Below are positions 32,378-43,700 of a DNA stretch of 64,000 nt, piece by piece (the first letter of the stretch is position 1; each line of letters begins with the position of its first letter). Under the pieces are notes generated by a model, which worked only from the letters and a program-made list of their open reading frames with translations, had not been told where the DNA came from and ran no database searches. The position numbers and the translations under genes were made by a program. Source of the DNA: Cladorrhinum sp. PSN259 (Eukaryota > Ascomycota > Sordariomycetes > Sordariales > Podosporaceae); the NCBI GenBank assembly GCA_033725935.1, contig MU867136.1, positions 1 to 64,000 on the forward strand. The letters run 5' to 3'.

Positions 32378-35300
32378 TTACAGAGGCTTGCCGCCAATGA
32401 ACTCGGACCATCGGCGGACCTCGGGTGGAATACCCTCGGGACGGGGAAGCTTCTCAGACATGCACTGAGCAAAGAGGATGGCGGTCTGTGACGGTAGATG
32501 TTAGCAAAACAGACAGTGATGACAAGAGTGTGTGAAAAAGCTAACCTTAGGCTCCATGAACAAAGGAACGCCAAAGTCGACAGCGTTGCGGCGCATGACA
32601 TAGTCGACATCCATGATGGTCTTGCCACGGGCACGGGCAAGGTTGAAGCATCCACGAATGTCGTACTTCTGGAAGACTTCACGGAGGGCACGCTTGTCCT
32701 CCTTGGGGAACTCAATGAGCTCAACACTGATCTTGTGCTTGCACTTGGTCTCGAGGTACTCCTTGACCTCCTTGTCGGCAGCGTAGAGCTTGTAGCCGAG
32801 AGGAGCGACGTAGTCAACAACCTGGGCGAGCCAGTTCTTGCTCAGCTCGCCACCGAAGAGGAGACCCTCACCGGGCTCAGGAACACGGAAGTTCATGGCA
32901 GACTGAAGGGAGGTCCAGTAGGCCTCGACGAGATCCTTACCGAAGCAAGCCATCTCACCAGTGGAGGCCATCTCGACGCCGAGGAAAGGATCGGCACCAG
33001 CGAGACGAGTCCAGGAGAACTGGGGAACCTTGGTGGCAAGGTAGTCACGCTTGACAGCCATCAGATCAGTGGGCTTGGGGACATCCTTGCCAACGAGAGC
33101 CTTTGTGGCAACGTCAATGAAGTTGGTACCAAGAACCTTGCTGACGAAGGGGAAAGAGCGAGAGGCACGAAGGTTGCACTCGATGACCTTGAGAGCCGGG
33201 AGGCCACCCTCGGGATCATCAGCCTTGATGATCTGCATGTTGAAGGGACCGGTGATCTTCCAGGCCTTGGCGACCTTCTGAGCGATCTCCTTGACCCGCT
33301 CCATAGTGGTCTTATCCAAGCTGGCGGGAGGGAGAACAAGGGTGGCATCGCCGGAGTGAACACCAGCCTGCTCAACGTGCTCAGAGACGGCGTGGATGAT
33401 GAGCTCACCCTTGGACGCGACACCATCGACGTCAATCTCCTCAGCACCCTCAATGAACTTGCTGATAACGACGGGGTGGTCGGGGGAGACGTTGGAGGCA
33501 GCCTCGAGCTTGTCCTTGAGGTCGGCCTTGCTGTGGATGACAGTCATGGCAGCACCGGAGAGAACATAACTGGGCCGGACGAGGACGGGGTAGCCGACGT
33601 CTTCAGCAAACTTCTCAGCATCCGCAACAGAGGTAAGCTCCTTCCATGCAGGCTGATCAACACCAATGCTATCGAGGATCTCAGAGAACTTCTGTCTGTC
33701 CTCGGCCCTGTCGATGTCACGGGGGTCAGTGCCAAGAACCTTGGCTCCGCCTGTCTCCTGCAAGCGGAGCGCAATGTTCTGGGGCAGCTGGCCACCAACC
33801 GACACGACAACCCCTGAAGCATTCTCCAACTCGTAAATATCCATCACACGCTCATAGCTTAACTCTTCGAAATAGAGCTTGTCGGCAGTGTCAAAGTCAG
33901 TGCTGTAAGTCTCTGGGTTATACTTTTCGAGGGTGTTAGCTTGATGTAGAGATGGAGAGAGTGGTCGTGCACTTACGTTAATCATGACAGTCTTCTCACC
34001 CATCTGTCTGAGAGCCTGGGTGGCACTGACAGCACACCAATCGAACTCAACAGAGCTACCAATACGGTAAACACCACTTCCAAGAATGACAGTGCCCTTG
34101 TCCTCAAAGGTAACATCGTGGGTGGAAGCATTGTAGGTGGTATAAAGGTAGTTGGTGTCGGCAGGGAACTCAGCAGCGAGAGTGTCAATCTTCTTGACCC
34201 ACGGCCTGATGCCAAACTCAAGTCTGCGGGCGCGAACAGCATCCTCAGTGCTGTCGACGGCATTGGCAATCTGCTTGTCAGAGAAACCCATCTTCTTGGC
34301 CTTGAAAACATGCTCCTTCTTGAGCCCCTGAAGGCTGCCGATCTGCTGGAGCTCCTTGGTGCAGTTGACAATGTTCTCCAGCTTGTACAAGAACCACTTG
34401 TCAATCTTGGTAAGATCATGAACCTTGTCGACAGAGTAGTTCTCGTGGAGCATGGCCTGGCCGACTGCCAACCAGCGACGGTCGGTGGGGTTCTGGAGCT
34501 CAAAGTCGAGATCCTCGAACTTGGCACCCTGGAAACCAACAAAGTTGGGATCAACCTGTCTAATTGCCTTCTGGAAAGACTCCTCAAAGGTACGGCCAAT
34601 AGCCATAACTTCACCGACAGACTTCATGGCACTACCGATGTCGCGCTTGACGTGCTGGAACTTGGAAAGATCCCATCTGGGGATCTTGGTGACGATATAA
34701 TCGAGCGAAGGCTCGAAGTTGGCAGTGGTGGTCTTGGTGACAGCGTTGGGGAGCTCGGGGAGGCTGTGGCCCAGGCCGATCTTGGCAGCAGTATAAGCCA
34801 AGGGGTAGCCGGTAGCCTTGGAAGCCAGAGCAGAAGAACGAGAGAGACGAGCATTGACCTCAATGACTCTGTAGTCCAGTCCATCAGGCTGGAGCGCATA
34901 CTGAACGTTGCACTCGCCAACGACGCCCAAGTGACGGACGATCTTGATAGCGGCGGAACGAAGCATGTGATACTCCTCGTCGCTCAGGGTCTGACTGGGC
35001 GCAACAACGATGGAGTCACCAGTGTGAATACCCAGGGGGTCGAAGTTCTCCATGTTGCAAACAGTAATGCAGTTGTTGTTGGCATCGCGGACGACTTCAT
35101 ATTCGACCTCCTTCCAGCCCTTGAGAGACTTTTCGACCAAAATCTGAGGTGAGAGAGTCAGGGATCTGGCGGCCATGTTGCGCAACTCCTCCTCGTTGTT
35201 GGCGAAACCGGAACCAAGACCACCGAGCGCATAGGCGGCGCGAACGATGATGGGGTAACCGATCTGGCGGGCAGCATCCAGGGCCTCATCAACAGTGTTG

Positions 35301-36115
35301 ACAGCGATTGACTTTGCGATGGGGATGTTAATCTCCTCGAGAGCCTTGGCGAAGAGATCTCTGTCCTCCGAGAGCTCCAAGGTCCTGACGCTGGTACCCA
35401 AGACTCTGACACCGTACTTCTCGAACAAACCTAGCTTCTGCATCTGAACACCGAGGTTGAGGGCGGTCTGACCACCGAAAGAAAGGAAGATTCCATCGGG
35501 CTTCTCCTTCTTGATCACATACTCGACATACTCGGATGTGACAGGGAGGTAGTAAACCTCATCGGCAAGGGAGTGGTTCGTCTGAATGGTAGCGATATTA
35601 GGATTAATGAGGACCGAGGCAACACCGGCCTCCTTTAATGCCTTGAGGGCCTGGGATCCTGTTGGATTGGGCGCATGTCAGTCCTGGGCTTGTTTGGAGT
35701 TGCTGCTCGTGTGACTCATTCATTGTTCACCATGTTCACTACACCCAGGATTGCGCAGACAAGACATACCGGAGTAGTCGAACTCTCCTGCCTGGCCAAT
35801 GGCAAGACCACCACTGCCAATAACAAGCACCTTCTTCACATCAACAAATTCTTTTGGTTTTATCACGCCGCTCTGAATGTAAGCCTTAGTGTTGGGAGCC
35901 GCCTGCGAGACGCCAGCGCTCGCGCAGCGGGCAGATCTGGAAAACAGGCGCTTCTGAGCCAACTGAGCGAGTGGTGACTCGGTCTGGGCGCGGAAGAGCG
36001 AATTCTGGGCATCAGCAGAGGTCAATGGCCTCATTTGGCTGGATGCGACTGGGACTCGGCGACCATGTCTGAGCAGCGCAGGGGCACGTCCCGCCTTGTA
36101 CATGGTCGACAACAT
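32378..36115 (-). CDS. CPA2: Carbamoyl-phosphate synthase, arginine-specific, large subunit (mitochondrial)
   Basis: Four exons on the minus strand: 36115-35770, 35658-33977, 33922-32546, 32485-32378; 1170 aa. It makes carbamoyl phosphate for ornithine transcarbamylase using ammonia delivered by the small glutaminase subunit. A basic, Ser/Ala/Arg-rich presequence ([20 protein letters not shown] to [12 protein letters not shown]) indicates mitochondrial import, as for Neurospora arg-3. Two ATP-grasp halves follow: first [42 protein letters not shown]; second [33 protein letters not shown]. The MGS-like regulatory domain is C-terminal. No glutaminase or aspartate transcarbamylase domain is fused, which excludes the pyrimidine enzyme. 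36115 is the first ATG of the frame. The first intron holds a TGACTCA site. Confidence 0.96.
35712..35718. promoter_or_regulatory. Gcn4/CPC1-type TGACTCA heptamer in CPA2 intron 1
   Basis: Perfect TGACTCA inside the first intron (35659-35769), about 400 bp downstream of the start codon. A near match TGACTCG lies at 36357-36363 upstream of the start. CPC1/Gcn4 regulation of arginine genes is established knowledge; binding here is inferred. Confidence 0.4.
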
Positions 36116-37669
36116 GGTGGAGGGCGAGATGGTGTAGCTCTGTGGTGGTTTTGCTTTGCTCAGGACACTCCCTCCTCGTACTCTTGTCGAAGTTGCCAAT
36201 TGGGAGTGACACAGGTCGGCCGGTCGTGGTTTTCAGGTGGGAAAGTGAGGTGAAGATGGGAATTCGAGCTGTCCTCCGAGTCGGCATGTCGATTTCCTAG
36301 AGAAAAAGACCGGCCACTGTGGGGAAGCACTTAGAGCGATAAGCGATAACGCTGTGTGACTCGTTCACGGCGACCCTCCCTGCAAGGCCCAAGACAAAAT
36401 TTTCCCAAATGTTGGGTGGTCCCTTTCCGACTCCGGACATGGATTTTCGATCAGAGCCCATGACCTCCAGAATATTTTCTCCATCTGCAGTCGGTCGATG
36501 ATGGACAATGCGACATGAATTTCGAATTTGACATTGCTGCTTTTTCAATCTTTTCATTGGTTCTTGGCCCACTAATTATGCCATCAACATTGGATATTGT
36601 CTCTTTTCTTCCACATCTCGACATTCTGGTGAATCTCTCAAAATTGGGTGTCAGTTTCCATAAGATTCCCCGCAGTGTCTGTTGTGCCTTGAATTCCATA
36701 CCTGGGTAGATCTGATTGGCCAATCCCTCCTTCTGCTGTTCGATAGACTTGTTCTCAGGGTCCATCAACGTGTATCCAACCCCCGACGATATTGGGTACT
36801 AAACCGTCGAAAACGGTAAAGTCGCGTGGTAAATCCTGGTCAGGTACGGCAGGTGGAATTGCACTCTTCCACCAGCTTAACTCACCAAAGAAGATGGGAA
36901 TCGGGAATCGAGATCGAGGCCACACTAACTTTGTAGACAGACAGACAGCTGAACAATCTCTACATACATCTGTACGTAATGCTAACCTCCCTTTCTTTTT
37001 ATATGAGTACTGTATGTATGGGAAAAGCTTAAAACATCGTACTTGTATATCCCGGACATGCCGTTTATACCACCTACCTAAACTGAAATAACCTCAGAAT
37101 GAGAACGTGGAATCCCAGTCAATGAAGTAGCTTCTGGCAGGTGTTTGGAGACTTTGAGCAATGACATCATGCATGGTCCTAGCGTTTACAACGACACAAG
37201 CAAATTGCAGATTCGCATACAGCGTTGTGGATATAACAACAGGTCTACAAGCTCGATAAAATGGTTCTTGGTTTATGTGGTTGTAAAAGGGCTTCTTGTC
37301 ACTGAATAAACACGGAAAGCCCTCGATCAAATCTTATGAAACGCTTGCAATGTATAACCCTAACCCATCGCAAACAATGAAAGACGTTAACCCCAACCCT
37401 GGCTACCGCCGTTGCCACAAGAAGCCAAGAACTCCAGGGGCAGGGATGGTCCAAACCGCCTGCTCCTCTGGGGAAGTCGAGTTCCTGCGTCTGGCGACAA
37501 TTCGTAATCGCAAATGTGGGATCCTACTGTAACTTAACTTTCACTTTATCACATGAACCATCCGACCCGACAAGCACGTCGATTGCCGTCGTCGCAGTAA
37601 ATCAGCTATGTGAAATGATCGACTCGACAGGCTTTTAATGCACCAACTCCCACCAGACTGCGGCGAGCT
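36116..37669. other. Divergent region, CPA2 / DSC4-like
   Basis: 1.55 kb between divergent start codons. No convincing exon; the open frames present lack domains. Presumed promoters and leaders. Confidence 0.55.
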
Positions 37670-38751
37670 ATGAACGATGATCCGGGCTCGAGCTCCGCGA
37701 CCCGGCAGCAGCAGCAGCAGTCTTCTATTACTTCTCCCACAACACACACCACAGCACCACATCCACTACCAATATCTGCGCCACAACAGGATCGCGAAAA
37801 TGATGCACAAGCAAATACCCAAGAGAAGCAGCGTGCCGGTCTGGCCAAGAAGCTCGAGTTCATGACCCATCTCCAGCAGAGCCTCGACCTGCTCGTCTAC
37901 GTCTATATCAGTACCCTGTATTACATGGAGTAAGGAGTCCACAAACACAGAAGGCCCGGCTCAGTTGACTGACATGTTTCGTTTTATCATTGCACAGGTG
38001 TTCCTTTGCTCGCCTTCTCCTCCGGACCATCCCCCACTACATCCTCTTATCCCCAAAGGAGGGCCTCATCCTCCCTGCGCAACGAGTGCACATTATCGTC
38101 ATATTTGGGCCAGCCATAATCTGCATCCTGTGGCACATATTCTCTGCGCTCCCCGAGGCCAGCGAAGCCACCCGCGGGTACCTCCACGGCGGCGTGTTGA
38201 TGGATTTCATTGGGCAGGAGCCACCAAGTTCGAGGCTCACCCTTATATTCATCGACATAATCATCCTCTTTTTGCAATGTCTTATGCTGGCAGTGCACCA
38301 AGATCGCGAAAGACTTAAGCAGGCTGTTCATCCGTCTCTAAGGACTCTTCTACCTGGGAGTGAGGCGGATTCGGGAGCAACAGAGCCAACACAAGATCAC
38401 GATGCTGAGGAAAGGGGAGTGCTGAGGGACCAGACTTACATGGTGGATAATGAGGGGGTTGAGCTGCAGCCCTTGAATGGTGAGAGCAGTGCGGCTGATG
38501 AGGAAGAACGAGAGCGAACGACGGGGCCGTATGCTTCAGTAACTACCAGTGCTGACATGCTGGACATCATGAGATCAGGCAACGCTGTCCTGTCCAACTT
38601 TCACATCCCCCACGCCCTTCGATCAGTTGGGGGCGGTGTTCAGAACACCGCCGCTTATTCATTACGAAGTTTTGGGTATAATGCCACTCTAGCAGCACTC
38701 GCAGCGGAAAGAAGAGCCAGACTGATTAGGCCACAGCAACCACAGGGATAG
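37670..38751 (+). CDS. DUF1746 membrane protein, Dsc E3 ligase subunit 4-like
   Basis: Two exons: 37670-37929 and 37998-38751; 337 aa. An N-terminal Gln/Thr-rich leader is followed by the DUF1746 region: KKLEFMTHLQQSLDLLVYVY, ECSFARLLLRTIPHYIL, RVHIIVIFGPAIICILWHIF and SSRLTLIFIDIIILFLQCLML, giving three to four membrane helices. The C-terminal half is hydrophilic. DUF1746 is the family of fission-yeast Dsc4, part of the Golgi Dsc ubiquitin-ligase complex that cleaves SREBP with Cdc48; I assign it on that basis. The intron donor is the GT of TACATGGA/GTAAGG, which overlaps an in-frame stop, so splicing is needed for the second half. Residues 11-17 are poly-Gln coded by CAG. Confidence 0.8.
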
Positions 38752-39123
38752 ATTATCATTTGCCAATAGAGCATTGAGCGTTGTGTTTTTAGCAATATAA
38801 CCCAAAAATCCTTCTGTAACAAATGTCTATCATACTTCGTTTCTACTCGCATTACCCCCGCCACCGGGGAGTCCCCTTTGACTATTGACTATTGACTATA
38901 ACCCAGCGAAATTCTGCCGGGCGGTGAAGCTTATCGACAGGGAACGGGCACTGATAAGCTGGTTAGTGTGGGAGAGTGGAGCCAAAAAAGTTAAAGATGA
39001 TGCAGGTCGAGGTTTGGATTTGGGGTCCTCTGAATTGGAGATTTTGGTACCTGTGTTTCCGATTTTATGGTTGTTCCTGCAGTTTTGATGTGCCTGTTTT
39101 AGTCGCCAACCTCCCACCTCCCG
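38752..39123. other. Intergenic region, DSC4-like 3' / PPR gene 5'
   Basis: 372 bp. Nothing recognised beyond flanking untranslated regions. Confidence 0.6.
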
Positions 39124-41643
39124 ATGCCTCCCAGAACTTTCTCCCTCGACCTCACACGAACGAGCAACTATGTCTGTAAATCATGCCTCAGCAGTTTGCG
39201 ACCCGTGAATACGACCTCGCCAGCATTGCTGGCGGCAAAACAATACTCGAGCGCTTCAAAGAAGCCAAAAAAACCGACCAAGGCGCCAAAAGAATCAGAA
39301 AAAGGAATTGAATTCCCAGATCCAGAAGACCTCCAGCGCATGCTGGCAGAAGACTTGGAAAATGAGACTCCCGACAACCCTACAAAGTCTCTCGGAATAA
39401 ATTATTTTACTCGAGCTGGACCCGACGACCTACGGGCCTTACCTGACAACGATGCCTTTAGCGAGGAAAGTGGCGGCCTTGATACCGAGGCGCTCTCGGC
39501 GATCGAAGATTTGGAAAAGAGGATGGTCTACACCATAAAAATGTTCAATCACTTGGAGAAGCAGGGGAAACGGGAAAAGGCCGACCAGCTCAGGCAACAG
39601 TTCAGGACAGTATTGCGGATGCAATACAAAGGGAAGACTGGACCGGAATCTGAGGTGTTCGGGGTACTACGAATACCTGGCTTCAGCAGCTCGCCCTACA
39701 AGTTGGTGGCCAATCTCAACATTTTCTTGGCTCGTGGTGATGTGGTCAAGAATGGTATCCCAAGGCCCAGGGACATCGTGGATTGTTGGAAGTACTACTC
39801 GGCCGCGAGGAAGACGCTATCTACTTCTTGGGAGAGCGTGCCTCGTGGAGTGTGGGATTTCCTGTGGATGGTTCTGTCGTTTGAGCATGCAGAAAATACA
39901 AACCGGATGCACCACATTTATGTCCTATCCAAGGATATGCAAGCGGCGGGTATCGTGTTGACGGAATCGCAACAACTGCTGACTTTGGAGGCCATTTTTA
40001 TTGAAGGGTGGCAAGCCGAGGCCATTGAGGCTTGGAAGAAGGCTGTGGTTACGCTGGGGTCGAAGAAGGAAACATTTAAGCCTTACTATGAGCTCGGAGT
40101 TCGCATGCTCTCCTTACATGGGGACACCGAGCGCGCTCAAAAGACTGCTCAGACACTCCTCAAATCTTCGCACAAGTGTAATCCTCGGATTCTCGTTCCC
40201 GTAATCCGGGCGTTGGCCGTTAAAGAGGCGACAATCGAAGAGGCCTGGGAGACATATCGGGACATGCAGACTCTTCTTGGAGATACCATGACGATCGAGA
40301 ACTATGACGAGGTTGTCCACGCTTTCTTGACGGTTAGCTCGGTTGAGTACGCTCTGCAAGTATTTGTCGACATGATGTTCTCAAGGACAGTTGACATTCG
40401 TGGCAAGACCCGGTTACCCATGCCAGTAGGAAACACCTTTTTCATGGGTAAATGGCTGAAACGGCTGATCGGGGCGGGCGATCTGGATGGCGCTTACAAG
40501 GCTGTGGTTTATCTTCAAAACAAAGGGGTCGTCCCAGCGCCTGTCCAGCTCAACGGCCTTATCGGTGCTTGGTTGAGGTCAGGAACTGTGGAACACGTTG
40601 AAATGGCCGACAAACTGGCATGGAGTATGATTCAAGCTCGTTTGGATTACGTCCGCCTGCGACAACAGGAATCCTTGACCCAGCCGCCCGTAGATATCTC
40701 CGGTCCCGACCCATACACACCCAAAGAAACTGAGGATGAGGGCGAGCAGGATCCAGAGTTCAAGTCGCGGACGAGAGCGACTGTGGAGACTTTCTCCTTG
40801 TTGGCTGAAAACTACTGCTCTCGGAGACTCCACGATCGCCTGGTTAAACTCTTTAGGGTGTTGCAGGAAGCCGAGATTGAGGCAACTGGCTTCATCATGA
40901 ACCAGTTGATCCGCTCTTACTCTCAAAACGGCATGGCAGATAAGGCAATTGATTTATATCTCACCATGACCATGGATCAGGGCATCCGGCCCGACGGCCA
41001 TACCTTTCTGTCTCTGTTCAACTTGCTTTCGGTAAACAGGCTTGTGCACCACGACGCTCGACTGTACGTGGAGGATAGGAAATTAGGCAGGCAGTTCTTC
41101 TCGGAAATGGTGACGGCCAAGTGGGACCTCGACTCGGCAGAGCTACTTGCTCAGCTACCCAGGACCATCATATTCTCCTTGCTCAAGGTAAAAGATTACA
41201 CCGGTACCATTGTCGCTGCCAGGACAATGAGGCTGCTGATGGGCTTCTACCCCACAGAACCATTCCTTGTCGAGTTGGCCTCTGGCATCAATACACTCAA
41301 CATCAAGACGAAACGGAACTTTGAGCGCATGACTGGCGCTTCAAGGAGAATCGAAGTTCTCATGAGAAAATACAGAAGGGAATTGGTCGCCAACGGGCAT
41401 CCAGGAGATGAGATGACGGACGAGGAGAAGATTGAAGAAGCTCACGTTCTCTTGCAGCAGCTGGTCTTGATCAAAGCAGGGGCGCAAGAGATCAAGCCTC
41501 ATGAGTTGGAGGCTGAGCTGGCGGAGGTTGCCAAGGATATGGGCGTGTACGAAATTACCGTTCTGAAAGATTCAGATGCGATCAGAAGACACAGGAAGTT
41601 TATTCCTCCCAACAGGCAAGGGGAAGAGAAGGAGGATATGTAA
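39124..41643 (+). CDS. Mitochondrial PPR-like protein
   Basis: Intronless, 839 aa. The N-terminus (MPPRTFSLDLTRTSNYVCKS, then CLSSLRPV and AAKQYSSASKKPKKP) is basic and Ser/Ala-rich with the C-x2-C common in fungal mitochondrial presequences. The body is almost entirely helical. It contains pentatricopeptide-like repeats, the clearest being GFIMNQLIRSYSQNGMADKA followed by IRPDGHTFLSLFNLL, and others at NYDEVVHAFLTVSSVEYALQ and LNGLIGAWLRSG. PPR proteins of this size in fungal mitochondria bind specific organellar mRNAs or rRNAs for processing or translation. I cannot say which transcript is bound, so no symbol is given. The gene is convergent with the G-patch gene, with only 69 bp between stop codons. 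Confidence 0.82.
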   Translation: MPPRTFSLDLTRTSNYVCKSCLSSLRPVNTTSPALLAAKQYSSASKKPKKPTKAPKESEKGIEFPDPEDLQRMLAEDLENETPDNPTKSLGINYFTRAGPDDLRALPDNDAFSEESGGLDTEALSAIEDLEKRMVYTIKMFNHLEKQGKREKADQLRQQFRTVLRMQYKGKTGPESEVFGVLRIPGFSSSPYKLVANLNIFLARGDVVKNGIPRPRDIVDCWKYYSAARKTLSTSWESVPRGVWDFLWMVLSFEHAENTNRMHHIYVLSKDMQAAGIVLTESQQLLTLEAIFIEGWQAEAIEAWKKAVVTLGSKKETFKPYYELGVRMLSLHGDTERAQKTAQTLLKSSHKCNPRILVPVIRALAVKEATIEEAWETYRDMQTLLGDTMTIENYDEVVHAFLTVSSVEYALQVFVDMMFSRTVDIRGKTRLPMPVGNTFFMGKWLKRLIGAGDLDGAYKAVVYLQNKGVVPAPVQLNGLIGAWLRSGTVEHVEMADKLAWSMIQARLDYVRLRQQESLTQPPVDISGPDPYTPKETEDEGEQDPEFKSRTRATVETFSLLAENYCSRRLHDRLVKLFRVLQEAEIEATGFIMNQLIRSYSQNGMADKAIDLYLTMTMDQGIRPDGHTFLSLFNLLSVNRLVHHDARLYVEDRKLGRQFFSEMVTAKWDLDSAELLAQLPRTIIFSLLKVKDYTGTIVAARTMRLLMGFYPTEPFLVELASGINTLNIKTKRNFERMTGASRRIEVLMRKYRRELVANGHPGDEMTDEEKIEEAHVLLQQLVLIKAGAQEIKPHELEAELAEVAKDMGVYEITVLKDSDAIRRHRKFIPPNRQGEEKEDM

Positions 41644-41712
41644 AATTGTCAACTTTGTACTATTATTACAATTGATTAACCTCTATGATATGTCTTCTCC
41701 TCTTATCTCATT

Positions 41713-42711
41713 TTAATCATGATCCTCCTCCGTCAACCCAGGACAACCCTCCATTTCCTTATCCGGATACGCATATTTACACCAGAAACAGTAATTGAAG
41801 TCCTCCCTCAAATAACCCACGACCTTGTTTAGTCTCACCTCAACAGGCAGCTTATCAAACTCTTCCAGTTCCTCATCCTCCTCATCCAAATCTTCAGACA
41901 CCACATACGTCGTCGCCTTGTTACTTTTGCCCAGCGCCTCTCTGTCGTCTTCATCCTCATCCGCATCGTCATACGTCGGCAGTCGCTTGGCAAGGCCATA
42001 CTCCAAATCATGCCTCATCCTCCTCGTCCTCTCACCCTCTTCTCTCGACCTGACCAACCCCCTCCAAACAACCGGTATACCTTTCAGCGCCATACCCTCC
42101 CCACCCAACTTTTCACCTCCCATCCCTTCGGCAACTTTCTGCGCCGCCCCGACCAGCTTCTCGAGCCGAGCTTCCTCCCTCTCCCTCCTCACCCTGTCCC
42201 TGTACTCACCTTCATCAACCTTGGCCTTTTTGCTCAGCTCCTCGTTGGCTTCGGCCATCTCCCTCAGCTTCCTCTTCCGCTCAGACTCGAGCCCGATCCC
42301 TTCCCTCCCGTCCTTGATCGAGACTTTGATCGGTTCCTTCGCGGCATCCGCGTTTTCCGATGACGATTTCCCGAGCGTCTTGCCGGGCTTGAACCCCATC
42401 TTGGCCATCATGGCCAGGCCTTTGCTCTTTGGGTTCTGGGAGAGCAGGGACTGCGAGTGGGCGGCTTCCAGGCGGGACTGGGCTTCGGCTGCCAGCTCCG
42501 CCTTTGATTTTGGGCGGCCGCGGATTTCTGCTTCTCTGCGCAGGCGGCGGAGACGGGCCAGGGAGGATTCCGGTTGGGATTTGTGATGGGATGCGTTGGG
42601 CGGGGGCTCGGAAAAGTCCATTTTCAGGTAGTCGTCTTCAGAGTCTGATGACTCTGCCGTGGCCGAAGTGGCAGAGGTGGTGGTGGTGGTGGTTGGTTTG
42701 GGTGATGACAT
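41713..42711 (-). CDS. G-patch protein, GPATCH11-like (DUF4187)
   Basis: Intronless, 332 aa. Residues about 90-150 form a G-patch: AMMAKMGFKPGKTLGK, then IKDGREGIGLE. G-patches activate DEAH-box RNA helicases. A charged coiled-coil follows, and the C-terminus has a DUF4187-like module (VEVRLNKVVGYLREDFNYCF, WCKYAYPDKEMEGCPG) with the cysteines of a small zinc site. This combination is that of vertebrate GPATCH11/CCDC75, a nuclear RNA-processing protein; role inferred. The start is an ATG after a GT-rich leader. A poly-Thr/Ser stretch occupies residues 7-22. Confidence 0.86.
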   Translation of the reverse strand: MSSPKPTTTTTTSATSATAESSDSEDDYLKMDFSEPPPNASHHKSQPESSLARLRRLRREAEIRGRPKSKAELAAEAQSRLEAAHSQSLLSQNPKSKGLAMMAKMGFKPGKTLGKSSSENADAAKEPIKVSIKDGREGIGLESERKRKLREMAEANEELSKKAKVDEGEYRDRVRREREEARLEKLVGAAQKVAEGMGGEKLGGEGMALKGIPVVWRGLVRSREEGERTRRMRHDLEYGLAKRLPTYDDADEDEDDREALGKSNKATTYVVSEDLDEEDEELEEFDKLPVEVRLNKVVGYLREDFNYCFWCKYAYPDKEMEGCPGLTEEDHD

Positions 42712-43700
42712 TTTGAAGAGGGGGGTGGTGAGTGAGTGATGTTGGTGGATGTGGGGGTTCCGTGATTGAATTGAAACCCCGAACGATGCGGGTGTCGGTT
42801 TCTGGTTATTTTATCGTGCGATATTGAAGAGCTGATGTAGATGGATGAGAGGTCGATTTGAGAGGTTGAATGAGAGAGAGAGCACAGGCTAGGGTTTAAG
42901 GTTGTCGTTTTGCGGTCACAGCTAACCCTGGTGGGACTGACACTGCACGCTCCTTGGTCAAGTTTGGTCAATCTGTGCAATTGATGCACATACTTTCCTC
43001 TGTTCATGTCTCAAAAATCATCTAAATCATCACCTCCCCGTCTTATTTTGGTTAGAATCTACTCTTTGGCCTTCTATACTCACATATCTCTTTAGGTTAT
43101 TTAGTTCCGGTATAGCGTTAGGGTAAAAACTCAGCTCCCTTGACCCCCTCGTTGTTGCACAGAAGCTATTGTTACCAAAGACAAGTAATTAATCCTGAAT
43201 CACCGATAGTAAAACATCAATTGGAATGCGATGGAATAGTGGATCTGTTTAGCTGAGAACTGAAGTGCTGAAATGGCCATCTCATCATTTTTCAGCAATA
43301 TCAGGACCGAGCTTTTGCTGTTAATTGTTGTCTCCTGGAATATCCAGGGACTTGCAAGCTTTTACCAAAGCTCTTTCGCTCTTCTCATTTGTTCTCTCTC
43401 TTTTATGTAGGTACGTTACCCAGATACACAGATACACAGACAGACAGACACGAAAGACACATCCCGCCACCCATCCCAAGAAGAAGAACAAACTCCATTT
43501 TGCCATGCGATTATCCATCCGTCCCATCCCATCCCATCCCACTCATCCTTTCCGTCTCCCCATGATGAGCTAATCTTCTACTACAACCCCTTACCCCGTT
43601 CCACCATATACCCCTCCCTTCATAACTAGCTCGGATCTCCCCCCTACCCCGGCGACCAGGAGGTCCCAAGTTCGGCGAGTGACCAAATGACGGACGGTAG
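42712..43700. other. Intergenic region, G-patch 5' / NPL4 3'
   Basis: About 1 kb, no convincing exon. Short direct repeats (GATACACA twice, then GACA three times) lie near 43420-43450. Confidence 0.55.

Noticed and set aside
32498..33817. 439-codon plus-strand frame opposite CPA2
   Set aside because: Antisense shadow of a highly biased coding region; composition (Leu/Gly/Val/Asp-rich) follows from CPA2 codon use.
34118..35152. 344-codon plus-strand frame opposite CPA2
   Set aside because: Same reason: antisense shadow of the ATP-grasp coding region.
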